A DNA stretch of 64,000 nt from Chryseobacterium caseinilyticum (GTDB taxonomy: Bacteria > Bacteroidota > Bacteroidia > Flavobacteriales > Weeksellaceae). Under the pieces are notes generated by a model. The model did not search any database. It had not been told where the DNA came from and saw only the letters and a list, made by a program, of their open reading frames with translations. Of the stretch, positions 43,231 to 51,278 are shown one piece after another (the stretch's first letter is position 1; the number at the start of each line of letters is the position of its first letter). The translations under genes were made by a program, and so were the position numbers. The DNA lies in contig NZ_JACYFS010000007.1 in the NCBI RefSeq assembly GCF_014837145.1, forward strand, positions 124,001 through 188,000, read 5' to 3'.

Positions 43231-43305
43231 CCCCACAGATTCCGCAGATTTACATAGATTCTTATTTGCGAAATTACCTGTGAAGATCTGTGAAATCCGT
43301 GAGAA
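43231..43305. repeat. CACAGATT palindrome, copy 1
   Basis: The left half (CCACAGATTCCGCAGATTTACATAGATT) and the right half (AGATCTGTGAAATCCGTGAG) form an imperfect ~30-bp inverted repeat in the convergent gap before the DUF1593 gene. Confidence 0.6.
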
Positions 43306-43366
43306 ACTCCTTGCGCTAAAATCCACAAAAATTCCACTATCAAAAAATTCGTGCATTCGTGGCAAA

Positions 43367-44656
43367 CTACTTCAGCCACTCCCAACGTTTCGCCCAATCC
43401 AGAAGAATATCATTTTTCCATTTTGAGATCGTTTTTCCACCCTGAAATTTTCCTTCATACAGGTTCGGATCAGACTGATCAGAAAACCACGTATTTCCTA
43501 AAGGAATATAGGTAGGATTTTCCTTTCCCGGCCAAAGATTGACAATATTTAATTTCCCTTCATGACCGTTCAGTTCAGGAATTTCTGATACAAATTTGTA
43601 AGTCAAAATTTCTGCACCTTTCGGGACATATTTCAAAGCATAATTTCCGTCACCAAGATAAGAACCCGCCCATTTCTGAACATCTTTTTTGTGCATCGTT
43701 TCCATGTGAAAAGGTACAGAGACAGGATTTTCCTTTAAAACAGGACCTTTAAAACGAAACTCAATTAGCGAACAAAAAGCAATTTCTTCAGAACTTCCTT
43801 TGGCTCCGTCAACAATAACCTGCGCACTTCGATTGATCTTTTCAAAACTTCCGCCCCAACTTTCTCCGGTAGGATCATTGGGGTTGCCATGCATAAGATA
43901 AAAGAGAGTAGGACTATCACCCATTTTGATCTCGCCCTTATAATAATTTTTGAAATCTTTTCCCATCGCTCCATTACCTTTGATGTATTGGTCATAATAT
44001 TCAGTGCTTTTCAGAATCTTAGGATCATCATTTTTTGAGAAGAAGGCATAATAGGTCGAATTGGCTTCAATAAACCAAAGATCAGGAAAGTTTTTTGCGA
44101 TGTACGAATAGGAATTGGCACTCCATTTTTTATTGGGTCCGCCGATCCAGTAGATTTTAATCTTAGTCTGAATATCGGGTGCATCGTGCAAAGCCTGAGC
44201 AACATCTTCCAATCCGCCCCAAACCAAAACCCAAAGCGGCTGAGCTGATTTTTTTCTGGCAGATTTAATAATCCATTCTGAACCTTCGGTAGGTTTTGAA
44301 TATCCTTCATAAGGTGCATTTCCACGCAATCCCTGTTTAGAAACGGAGCGCAGATATTTTGGAGTAGGAAAACCTGAACTGTGTTTTTTTAGTTTTGGAA
44401 GATCTTTCTCGTACAGACCAATCATTTTTGAAATTTCATCTTTGCTTCCGTTTCCGAAAGACGGCGAAGAAACCAACCCTTCAATATTAAATTTATCCGC
44501 ATACATCAGTAAATGGATCATTGACTGATTGTCATCGGGATCGGTTCCGCCAATGTCTGTACTGATCAGGATTCTTGGTTTTAAATCCGAAGATTTTTGA
44601 GCTTTTAAGCTTGTGATGCCAAAAATTATCAGTAAAAAATAAATAGTTTTTTTCAT
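43367..44656 (-). CDS. DUF1593 (nucleoside hydrolase-like) secreted protein
   Basis: This 429-residue exported protein has a signal peptide ending SLKAQ. The N-terminal ~290 residues are a nucleoside-hydrolase-like fold with STDIGGTDPDDNQS (the aspartate cluster that binds calcium in nucleoside hydrolases), LVSSPSFGNG, and VWGGLEDVAQALHD. A C-terminal beta-sandwich region includes NGHEGKLNIVNLWPGKENPTY, as in Sde182-type proteins. The activity in carbohydrate loci is unproven; family members are predicted glycosidases. It is the last gene of the minus-strand pectin series, followed by a palindromic repeat. Its position suggests it acts on small debranched fragments. Confidence 0.88.
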   Translation of the reverse strand: MKKTIYFLLIIFGITSLKAQKSSDLKPRILISTDIGGTDPDDNQSMIHLLMYADKFNIEGLVSSPSFGNGSKDEISKMIGLYEKDLPKLKKHSSGFPTPKYLRSVSKQGLRGNAPYEGYSKPTEGSEWIIKSARKKSAQPLWVLVWGGLEDVAQALHDAPDIQTKIKIYWIGGPNKKWSANSYSYIAKNFPDLWFIEANSTYYAFFSKNDDPKILKSTEYYDQYIKGNGAMGKDFKNYYKGEIKMGDSPTLFYLMHGNPNDPTGESWGGSFEKINRSAQVIVDGAKGSSEEIAFCSLIEFRFKGPVLKENPVSVPFHMETMHKKDVQKWAGSYLGDGNYALKYVPKGAEILTYKFVSEIPELNGHEGKLNIVNLWPGKENPTYIPLGNTWFSDQSDPNLYEGKFQGGKTISKWKNDILLDWAKRWEWLK

Positions 44657-44695
44657 AATTCAAATTAAATTTTATTTGAAAGAAATTTTGTCTGA

Positions 44696-44771
44696 ATCCC
44701 GCACTGATTCCATAGATTTTCACAGATCTTTTGCGTAAATATCTGTGAAAATCCGCGAAATCTGTGCGAAT
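44696..44771. repeat. CACAGATT palindrome, copy 2
   Basis: The left half contains CATAGATTTTCACAGAT and the right half ATCTGTGAAAATCCGCG, with CCGCACTGATT pairing with AATCTGTGCG at the outer end. The stem is about 32 bp with few mismatches and fills most of the 115-base gap upstream of the DUF1593 gene. Confidence 0.7.
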
Positions 44772-47246
44772 CTACTTCACTTCAAAACTATAAACTCCGC
44801 CTTTTTCAGTTTTAAAATCAAACGTTTCTGTTTCCGGAACTGCAAAACCTTTCAGCTCTGCTTTAGCCGATTTTAAAGGCGTTTTAATCATATCCACCTG
44901 ATAATATTCGTTATTATTTGTTCCTTTTGCTGAAATGAAAGTGGTTTTAGATTTTAAATTTAAATTTTTCGCCACTCTGATTCTTGCATTTCCGCCTAAA
45001 CTGGATTTTACAACTAATTTCGTTAGCTTAGAATTTTTCCAGTCCATATCGATTTCAAAACCACCTCTGGCTTTTAAGCCTTTGACAGAGCCGCTTGGCA
45101 AAGCATCGGGGAGTGCAGGCAACAGATAAATGTATCCATCATAACTTTGCAACAGCATTTCTGCAATTCCCGAAGTGCAGCCAAAATTACCATCGATTTG
45201 AAATGGCGGATGCGCATCCAGAAGATTCGGATAGGTTCCTCCGGATTGGCCTTTATTTTCCATCGGCGCAGGAGTTAACTGATCTGAAATCAATTTAAAA
45301 GCACGGTTTCCGTCCAGTAATCTTGCCCACCAATTCACTTTCCAGCCCATCGACCAACCCGTAGATTTATCGCCTCTGTAAGTCATCGATTTTTTTGCGG
45401 CTTCCGTTAAATCAGGATTTCTGAAAGGCGAAATTTGTCCCGATGGAAACAGTCCGTACAAATGTGAAATATGTCTGTGTTTATCATCAGTTCGGTCCAT
45501 ATCGGTCAGCCATTCCTGCAACTGACCGTGTTGCCCGATCTGCATTGGCGGAAGTTTAGACAAAGCTAATTTCACGTCTTTAGAAAGGCTTTGATCCTGA
45601 TTTAAAATTTTTGAAGCATTGATAAAATTATTAAACACATCAAAAACCAACTGATTATCCATCGTGGTTCCCGCTGTGATACTTACATTTTTAAAATATT
45701 TATTTTCCGGCGACATCGATGGGGAAACCACCAGATATTTTTTTGAAGGATCCTGTTGGAGGACGTCCAAGTAAAACAGAGCACAACCTTTTAAAGCATC
45801 GTAGTTTTTCTTTAAAAATTCCCTGTCTCCGGTATACAGGTAGTGATTCCAGACGTGTTGGGTAAGCCACGCTCCGCCCATTGGCCACATACCGTAGAAA
45901 CCGCCGTCAACGATTCCTGTGATTCGCCACAAATCGGTGTTGTGATGCATATTCCAGCCTCTTGCTTTGTACATTTCTTTGGCAGATTCCTGTCCGGTAA
46001 CCGACAGATCCTGAATCATATCAAACAGAGGCTCATGCATTTCGCTGAGGTTGGTATTTTCTGCCGGCCAGTAATTCATTTCGGTATTGATGTTGACCGT
46101 GTATTTGCTGTCCCAGGCAGGATTCAGCTGATAATTCCAGATTCCCTGAAGATTGGCGGGCTGTGTTCCCTGTTGCGATGAGGAAATCAAAAGGTAACGG
46201 CCAAACTGAAAATACAAAGCTACCAAATCCGGATCCTGTGAATTTCCAAATTCTTGAATTCTGATATCCGTTGTTTTATTTGAATGTTCCGTTTTTCCTA
46301 AATCTAGACTTACCCGTTTAAAATATTTTTGATAGTTGGAGATATGAGCCTTTAACTCAGTATCATATTTTTTACTTAGAGCTTTACTTAAATATTCTGA
46401 AACTCTCACATCAGGATTTCCGGAAAGATCATTGTATTTTTTAAAATTGGTTGCAATTGAAACATAAATGGCCACTTCATCGGCTCCTGAGATCTGCAGC
46501 TGATCTTTTGTTGAGGTCAGTTTGCCACCTTTTAAAACAGGAAATGCGACGGTTTTAAAATTAATTTTCCCGATCTTATTGTCTACCGAACCACTCGTTC
46601 CATTGATGACCAATTGATTTTTCTCGATGAAAATTGAATTGATTTTGTGTGGAGTAGAGGCGTTGATATTGAAATTTAAACTTCCTTTTTTGCTGGAAGT
46701 CAGTTTAATCATGATCACGTTATCGGCAAAAGAAGAGAGGGTTTCACGCTTAAAAGTTACGCCGTTTACTTCGTAAGAAACTGTGCTGATTGCTTTTTCA
46801 ATATCTAAAGTCCGTTGGTAATTCGTAAAATTCTCATGGCCTTTAAAATCCAGATACAAATCACCCATCGTCTGGTACGGCATTCCATAATTCAAATCTT
46901 TTGGAGCCATTCTCGGATAGGTTTTGTTGGTTAAATCCTGTGCTTTTTCAAACTGACTTTCATTGATCAAACGACGGACTTTCTGAATGCTGTCGAATGT
47001 GTTTTTCGGAACATTATTTCCAGGTTCTCCTGCCCAGATGGTTTCTTCATTCAACTGAAGATGCTCTTGGACTGCGCCACCGAAAACCATTGCACCTAAC
47101 CTTCCGTTACCGATGGGTAAAGCTTCGTTCCAGTTTTCTGCGGGTTTGCTGTAAGTTAATTTTAAATTTTGCTGAGCAAAAGTTGATACAGAGATCAGCG
47201 TTCCGCAAGCCAGTAAGATTATTTTATGTTTGATTATTCTTAGCAT
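44772..47246 (-). CDS. GH95 glycoside hydrolase (alpha-L-fucosidase or alpha-L-galactosidase)
   Basis: This 824-residue exported enzyme has a signal peptide ending TFAQ. An N-terminal beta domain begins with the GH95 motif PAENWNEALPIGNGRLGAMVFGG. An (alpha/alpha)6 barrel follows with VNINTEMNYWPAENTNL (the Asn pair that holds the catalytic water), SPSMSPENK (position of the acid Glu), HRHISHLYGLFPS and QIDGNFGCTSGIAEML (conserved Asp). All catalytic positions of GH95 are present. The enzymes remove terminal L-fucose or L-galactose. In a pectin locus the target could be side chains of rhamnogalacturonan or xyloglucan-linked material; which sugar is uncertain. Confidence 0.93.
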   Translation of the reverse strand: MLRIIKHKIILLACGTLISVSTFAQQNLKLTYSKPAENWNEALPIGNGRLGAMVFGGAVQEHLQLNEETIWAGEPGNNVPKNTFDSIQKVRRLINESQFEKAQDLTNKTYPRMAPKDLNYGMPYQTMGDLYLDFKGHENFTNYQRTLDIEKAISTVSYEVNGVTFKRETLSSFADNVIMIKLTSSKKGSLNFNINASTPHKINSIFIEKNQLVINGTSGSVDNKIGKINFKTVAFPVLKGGKLTSTKDQLQISGADEVAIYVSIATNFKKYNDLSGNPDVRVSEYLSKALSKKYDTELKAHISNYQKYFKRVSLDLGKTEHSNKTTDIRIQEFGNSQDPDLVALYFQFGRYLLISSSQQGTQPANLQGIWNYQLNPAWDSKYTVNINTEMNYWPAENTNLSEMHEPLFDMIQDLSVTGQESAKEMYKARGWNMHHNTDLWRITGIVDGGFYGMWPMGGAWLTQHVWNHYLYTGDREFLKKNYDALKGCALFYLDVLQQDPSKKYLVVSPSMSPENKYFKNVSITAGTTMDNQLVFDVFNNFINASKILNQDQSLSKDVKLALSKLPPMQIGQHGQLQEWLTDMDRTDDKHRHISHLYGLFPSGQISPFRNPDLTEAAKKSMTYRGDKSTGWSMGWKVNWWARLLDGNRAFKLISDQLTPAPMENKGQSGGTYPNLLDAHPPFQIDGNFGCTSGIAEMLLQSYDGYIYLLPALPDALPSGSVKGLKARGGFEIDMDWKNSKLTKLVVKSSLGGNARIRVAKNLNLKSKTTFISAKGTNNNEYYQVDMIKTPLKSAKAELKGFAVPETETFDFKTEKGGVYSFEVK

Positions 47247-47322
47247 TTTAAAGATGTTTTAGTGAAATAAATTTTAAAATTTAAATGCAGAGGTTTTTCT
47301 GAGAGTTAAAAATCAGCATTTA

Positions 47323-47390
47323 CTCTGTCTTTCCTTAGGAATCTGAACTGTTTTATCCCTGCATATTGAGATTCCTACGGAATGACAAAC
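47323..47390. repeat. GTCATTCCTAGGAATCT palindrome, copy 2
   Basis: The left arm CTGTCTTTCCTTAGGAATCT and right arm AGATTCCTACGGAATGACAAA form an imperfect stem around a ~20-base loop. It follows the layout of the copy at 39998, and the flank AAACGCGCTGAAAA also resembles that copy. The rest of the gap (47247-47540) shows no gene. Confidence 0.6.
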
Positions 47391-47540
47391 GCGCTGAAAA
47401 AAAACTGGCGAATATCTATTTTGAATATGATAAATTATGCTGATACATTTTCGAGCTTCATCAGCGATTTATCTTAATCTCTATTCTTAAAATAGAATGC
47501 TTATAATCTAAATCAACGTTTAAATATTACTCATTACCCA

Positions 47541-48446
47541 TCACTTATTACCCATATTCCCCAACCAGTCCGCGCAAATTTTCTTCCAGTTATCCGTCAG
47601 TGCAGTTTTGTTGGAAATTCCGATGTTATGTTCACCTTCCGGGAAAATGAACATGGCTCCTTTTACTTTATTTTTAATCATCGCTTCGTAATATAAAATG
47701 CTGTTGATCACAGGAACTGCAGGATCATTTTGAGCATGAAATACAATGGTTGGCGGAGTTTTTTCGGTCACGCTATTTTGCATAGAATATTCTTTAATCT
47801 TTTCATCGGAAGCATTTTCTCCCAAAAGATTTACACGACTTCCTTTATGGGCAAATTCGCCCAGATCAATTACTGGAGAAACCAAGATTGCAAAGTTGGG
47901 AACGGTGGAAATGCTTGTCCAATCTCCTTTCAATTCAGTATAATCTTTTGGAATATTACTTACCATTGCTGCAAGATGTCCACCTGCTGAAGTTCCCAAA
48001 ACTCCGATTTGATCAGGTGAAATTCCATATTGAGCTGCATTTTTTCTGATTAATTTTATTGCAGCCTGAATATCCTGCAACGGTCCGATTTCTCTCTGTT
48101 TTAAATCCGGAGAAGTCGGTAATCGGTAGTTTAAAACAAATGCTGAAATGCCTAAAGTGTTGAGCCATTTTGCGTAGGAATATCCACCCAGGTCATAGGT
48201 CAAATGTCTGTAACCACCGCCAGGAATAATGATAACAGCCATTTTTTTCCTTTCCTCTTTGGCGGGAAGAAAAGCGAACAGTTCAGCTTCCTGAATCTGC
48301 GTAATCCGGCCTTCTTTTTCTTCAATGATGTTTAATTTTAAACCTTTGGAATTAGGCATTTCACCTTTCGGCCAGACGGTTATTTTTTGCTGGGCAGAAA
48401 TTTGAATTCCAATAAATATGCTGAATATAAGGATGATGTTTTTCAT
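47541..48446 (-). CDS. Secreted alpha/beta hydrolase (esterase), duplicate A
   Basis: This 301-residue enzyme has a signal peptide (IQISAQ). The oxyanion motif is IIPGGGY, the nucleophile is in LGTSAGGHLA, the acid in AQNDPAVP and the histidine in PEGEHNIG. The layout fits small acetylxylan or carbohydrate esterases of the Aes/BD-FAE type. By eye it is about 70% identical to the next gene (48784-49683), so the pair is a tandem duplication. In a pectin locus it may remove acetyl or other acyl groups from oligosaccharides. It follows the KdgF-like cupin and duplicate B on the same strand. Confidence 0.85.
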   Translation of the reverse strand: MKNIILIFSIFIGIQISAQQKITVWPKGEMPNSKGLKLNIIEEKEGRITQIQEAELFAFLPAKEERKKMAVIIIPGGGYRHLTYDLGGYSYAKWLNTLGISAFVLNYRLPTSPDLKQREIGPLQDIQAAIKLIRKNAAQYGISPDQIGVLGTSAGGHLAAMVSNIPKDYTELKGDWTSISTVPNFAILVSPVIDLGEFAHKGSRVNLLGENASDEKIKEYSMQNSVTEKTPPTIVFHAQNDPAVPVINSILYYEAMIKNKVKGAMFIFPEGEHNIGISNKTALTDNWKKICADWLGNMGNK

Positions 48447-48480
48447 TGTTATTTTTTTTAAAAAATCCGCAATTGATTAT

Positions 48481-48575
48481 AATTTTTAATTTAACGCAAA
48501 GCCAAACAAAGAGTTTAAAATGATGACCATTTCTTAAGTTACACAAAGGCGTAAACTTAACAAAGAAATACAGTG
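48481..48575. repeat. Dispersed repeat, inverted copy of 33231-33325
   Basis: About 95 bases match the reverse complement of the element near 33.2 kb, with exact blocks at both ends (one over TTTGGCTTTGCGTTAAATTA on the other strand) and a variable middle. Confidence 0.7.
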
Positions 48576-48667
48576 TTCTTCATGATGACAAATGAATTGT
48601 GGACATTCGTTTTTTTTTTAATCTGAATTATTGTCGGTTAAAGACAAATTTTGTTTTGATGACAAAT

Positions 48668-48754
48668 CTGCAGCCCGACTTGAACGGAGCTCTTTTTGCG
48701 AGGAGGAACGACGAACAAAAAAGCGGGAGTGGAAGGCGGAATAGCTGCCCAAAA
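48668..48754. repeat. GC-rich structured element of unknown type
   Basis: This is a GC-rich island in an AT-rich gap. It contains CTTTTTGC / ACAAAAAAGC arms around GAGGAGGAACGACGA, and GCAGC at 48669 pairing with GCTGC at 48744. On the minus strand it begins GGGCAGCTATTCCGCC. It resembles repeated intergenic elements that I recall from other Flavobacteriia genomes. No gene is supported here. Confidence 0.45.
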
Positions 48755-48783
48755 AATCAATTCTACACAAATCGATTTTTAAA

Positions 48784-49683
48784 TTACTCATTACCAATAC
48801 TCGAAAGCCAGTCTGCACACAGTTTTTTCCAGTTTTCGTTCATTGGATCTTTGTCGGTTACAAAAAAACGGTGGCCACCTTTCGGGAAAATAAACATCGC
48901 ACCTTTCACATTGTTTTTCGTCATTGCCTTGAAATACAAAATGCTGTTTATCGGCGGAACGGCCGTATCATCCTGATTGTGAAACAAAATTGTTGGCGGT
49001 GTTTTATCGGTTACCAAATTCTGCATGGAAAATTCCTTAATTTTTTCTGGAGAAGCGTTTTCACCCAGCAAACTGTTGCGACTTCCTTGGTGAGCATATT
49101 CACCCAAATCAATGACCGGACAGAAAAGAATGGCAAAATTTGGAATGGTGGAAATGCTTTCCCAATCGCCTTTTAATTCTGTGTAATCTTTAGAAATATT
49201 GCTGGCCATTGTCGCCAAATGTCCGCCTGCTGAGGTTCCTACAACGCCCACCTGATCGGCAGAAATTCCCCACTGTGCCGAATTTTTTCTGATGTATTTG
49301 ATGGCAGCCTGGATATCCTGCAAAGGCGCAATTTCTTTTTGGATTAAATCGGACGAAGTTGGCAATCTGTAATTTAAAACAAAAGCCGAAATCCCCAAAG
49401 TGTTCATCCATTTTGCAATCTGAAAAGCCCCTTCATCATAAGTCAGTTTTGAATAACCACCGCCGGGAATGATGATGACGGACTTCTGATTTCTCTCTTT
49501 CACGGGAGGCAGAAAAGCAAAAAGTTCAGCTTCTTTCAGTTCTGCCAGTTCTTTTTTCTTCTTTGTTTTCGAAGCTAAAATTTTTGAATTTGGCATTTCA
49601 CCTTTAGGCCAAAACGATATTTTTTCCTGAGCTGAAAACTGAGCGAAAAGGAAAATAATGATTAAAAAAAATACTTTTTTCAT
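48784..49683 (-). CDS. Secreted alpha/beta hydrolase (esterase), duplicate B
   Basis: The start is set at 49683 (MKKVFFLIIIFLFAQFSAQ) since the upstream in-frame ATG at 49707 would add residues ahead of the signal peptide. The mature part has the same plan as duplicate A: IIPGGGYSKLTYD, VGTSAGGHLATM (nucleophile Ser), NQDDTAVPP (Asp) and PKGGHRFF (His). Differences cluster around the acid and histidine loops (AQNDPAVPV versus NQDDTAVPP; GEHNIG versus GGHRFF), which could alter the acyl or sugar preference. It likely de-esterifies pectic fragments in the periplasm or at the surface. Confidence 0.85.
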   Translation of the reverse strand: MKKVFFLIIIFLFAQFSAQEKISFWPKGEMPNSKILASKTKKKKELAELKEAELFAFLPPVKERNQKSVIIIPGGGYSKLTYDEGAFQIAKWMNTLGISAFVLNYRLPTSSDLIQKEIAPLQDIQAAIKYIRKNSAQWGISADQVGVVGTSAGGHLATMASNISKDYTELKGDWESISTIPNFAILFCPVIDLGEYAHQGSRNSLLGENASPEKIKEFSMQNLVTDKTPPTILFHNQDDTAVPPINSILYFKAMTKNNVKGAMFIFPKGGHRFFVTDKDPMNENWKKLCADWLSSIGNE

Positions 49684-49697
49684 TGGCGTTAAATAAG

Positions 49698-49730
49698 AAA
49701 CCTTCAAGGTTTTTAAAATCTTGAAGGTTT
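49698..49730. repeat. AAACCT...AGGTTT hairpin element
   Basis: A 15-of-16-bp stem AAACCTTCAAGGTTTT/AAAATCTTGAAGGTTT with a 1-base loop lies between the KdgF-like gene and esterase duplicate B. The core is TCAA instead of CATA or AACG. Confidence 0.75.
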
Positions 49731-49742
49731 GAATTTAATAAG

Positions 49743-50084
49743 TTAATCTTTCAGGAAATCTTCTCTGAAAGGTGTGAATGCGTCTATCAATTGACCTGCT
49801 TCGAGACATTTCACCCCATGGAAAATATTGGGTTGTGCAAAAAATCCGCCACCTTTCTGCAGGATTTTGGTTTTCCCGTCGACGGTTACTTCAAACTTTC
49901 CTTCAGCAACATACGTGATCTGCGAATGAAAATGCTGATGTACAGCTCCAATAGCATCTTTTTCAAATTTAACGATGACCATCATGACCTGAGCGTTGTA
50001 TCCTACAAACTGTCTGGAAACACCGGATCCCAAATCTTCCCATTCGGTATTGCCATCGAAAAACGGTTCTTTTTTGAAATTCAT
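49743..50084 (-). CDS. KdgF-like cupin (uronate linearisation)
   Basis: The start at 50084 (MNFKKEPFFDGNTEWEDLG) gives a 113-residue cytoplasmic protein, the size of KdgF; an upstream in-frame ATG at 50126 is less likely. The cupin metal site is visible as AVHQHFHSQITYVAEGKFEV (His-rich motif with a Gln) and QPNIFHGV (third His). KdgF converts unsaturated galacturonate and other 4,5-unsaturated uronates to the linear keto form in pectin and alginate breakdown. This is the only protein of the locus without an export signal, so it acts after lyase and GH105 products enter the cell. kduI/kduD-type genes are not in the window. Confidence 0.82.
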   Translation of the reverse strand: MNFKKEPFFDGNTEWEDLGSGVSRQFVGYNAQVMMVIVKFEKDAIGAVHQHFHSQITYVAEGKFEVTVDGKTKILQKGGGFFAQPNIFHGVKCLEAGQLIDAFTPFREDFLKD

Positions 50085-50124
50085 AATTTTTTTTGAATTT
50101 ATTTTTTGATCGATTTTAGCGTTC

Positions 50125-50191
50125 ACTTTGTCATGCTGTAAGCATCTAACCTGTGAAAAGTACGCATAGATCCTTTCAGGATGACAAACTG
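50125..50191. repeat. TTTGTCAT...ATGACAAA palindrome
   Basis: Arms CACTTTGTCATGCTGTAAGCATCT and AGATCCTTTCAGGATGACAAACTG form an imperfect stem of about 20 bp around a ~20-base loop. It resembles the palindromes at 39998 and 47323 in layout and in the TTTGTC end. Confidence 0.5.
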
Positions 50192-50201
50192 ACTATTGAT
50201 T

Positions 50202-50268
50202 TCTCCCGCAGATTATGCAGATAGAGAAGATATTTTTTTGTCATTAAAATCTGTGCGATCTGTGCGGC
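50202..50268. repeat. CACAGATT palindrome, copy 3
   Basis: The left half CCCGCAGATTATGCAGAT and right half ATCTGTGCGATCTGTGCGG form an imperfect stem. It ends next to the CE12 stop codon, so the palindrome lies in the 3' untranslated region of that gene. Confidence 0.6.
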
Positions 50269-50270
50269 AT

Positions 50271-51008
50271 CTATTTAATATATTTTTCCAAACCTGTCTT
50301 TAAGTTCTTTAAAGACTTTGTAGCCATTTTGGCAACCGTTTCAGCTCCCAGTTTTGATAAATGCGTATCATCCGCTTTGTCTTTGTCGTAATATGCATTT
50401 TCACCTGCCTTGAAATGAAGGTGTAATAATTTTGACTTTTCCGGACCTGCAGCGATTTCCATCTGTTCGGTCAGTAACTGCATGTCTACAAATGCAACTT
50501 TCATATCATTCGCCACCATTCTTACCACCAAAGGATAATCGGTGTGTGTGTCGATTAAAACGCCGTTTTCGTTGAAGTTTCTTCTGGTAATGGAAGTCAT
50601 CAAAATTGGCGTTGCGCCTTTTGCTCGTGTTTCGTTCACGTATCTTTCCAGATTCGCTCTGTACTGAGTATGTGGATTGGTAAATTTCGTTGAATCTTTC
50701 AGTTTCTGATCATTATGACCGAACTGAATGATTACGAAATCACCTTTTTTCAATTGCTTTTCAACCTTGTCCCAGCGGCCTTCTGTTCTGAAACTTTTTG
50801 AGCTTCTGCCATTCATTGCATGATTTTGAAGTTCAATATTTGGAGTTAAAAATTGTCCTAAAACCTGTCCCCAACCGTGTTCTGGATTTTTTTCGGGATT
50901 GTCTTTATTGGACATCGTGGAGTCGCCGATTAAAAATAAGGTTGGTTTTTTCTGAGCTATCGATAATGTTGAAATTATGATGCTGAGGATTAAAAGTATT
51001 TTTTTCAT
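50271..51008 (-). CDS. Rhamnogalacturonan acetylesterase, CE12 family (intact copy)
   Basis: This 245-residue SGNH hydrolase removes acetyl groups from galacturonate in rhamnogalacturonan. It has a signal peptide ending SIAQ. Block I LIGDSTMSNKD contains S30. GWGQVLG, NGRSSKSF and IQFGHND (Asn) follow, and DDTHLSKLGAE gives the Asp-x-x-His pair near residue 219. All catalytic residues are in place, in contrast to the second CE12 gene of the locus. A MITE-like palindrome lies directly upstream of its start. Confidence 0.93.
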   Translation of the reverse strand: MKKILLILSIIISTLSIAQKKPTLFLIGDSTMSNKDNPEKNPEHGWGQVLGQFLTPNIELQNHAMNGRSSKSFRTEGRWDKVEKQLKKGDFVIIQFGHNDQKLKDSTKFTNPHTQYRANLERYVNETRAKGATPILMTSITRRNFNENGVLIDTHTDYPLVVRMVANDMKVAFVDMQLLTEQMEIAAGPEKSKLLHLHFKAGENAYYDKDKADDTHLSKLGAETVAKMATKSLKNLKTGLEKYIK

Positions 51009-51033
51009 TTTAATTTTTATTTAATGTGAAAAA

Positions 51034-51168
51034 TTTTAAACCGCAAAAGAATCAAAAGAAATAATTAAAAATAAGACTGTCAAAAGTTTACAAAATGTAA
51101 AAGTTTCGTTTTGCAAACTTTTGATTGTCTATCATTATCAAACATCTTTTGTTTCTTTTGCGGTAAAA
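51034..51168. repeat. MITE-like palindrome with AACCGCAAAAGA ends
   Basis: The inverted arms run about 60 bases each. The ends are TTTTAAACCGCAAAAGAA and TTCTTTTGCGGTAAAA, and the inner stem is CAAAAGTTTACAAAATG against CGTTTTGCAAACTTTTG. No coding potential. A TTCGACAAGCTCAGCATGACA sequence follows at 51208-51228. Confidence 0.7.
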
Positions 51169-51278
51169 TAACTTTTCATTGTATGGTTTTATTATTGTGA
51201 AATGCTTCGACAAGCTCAGCATGACATCGCTAATACTAACTGTTATATTTAAATGGCTTTAAGATTGCTCATTACCAA

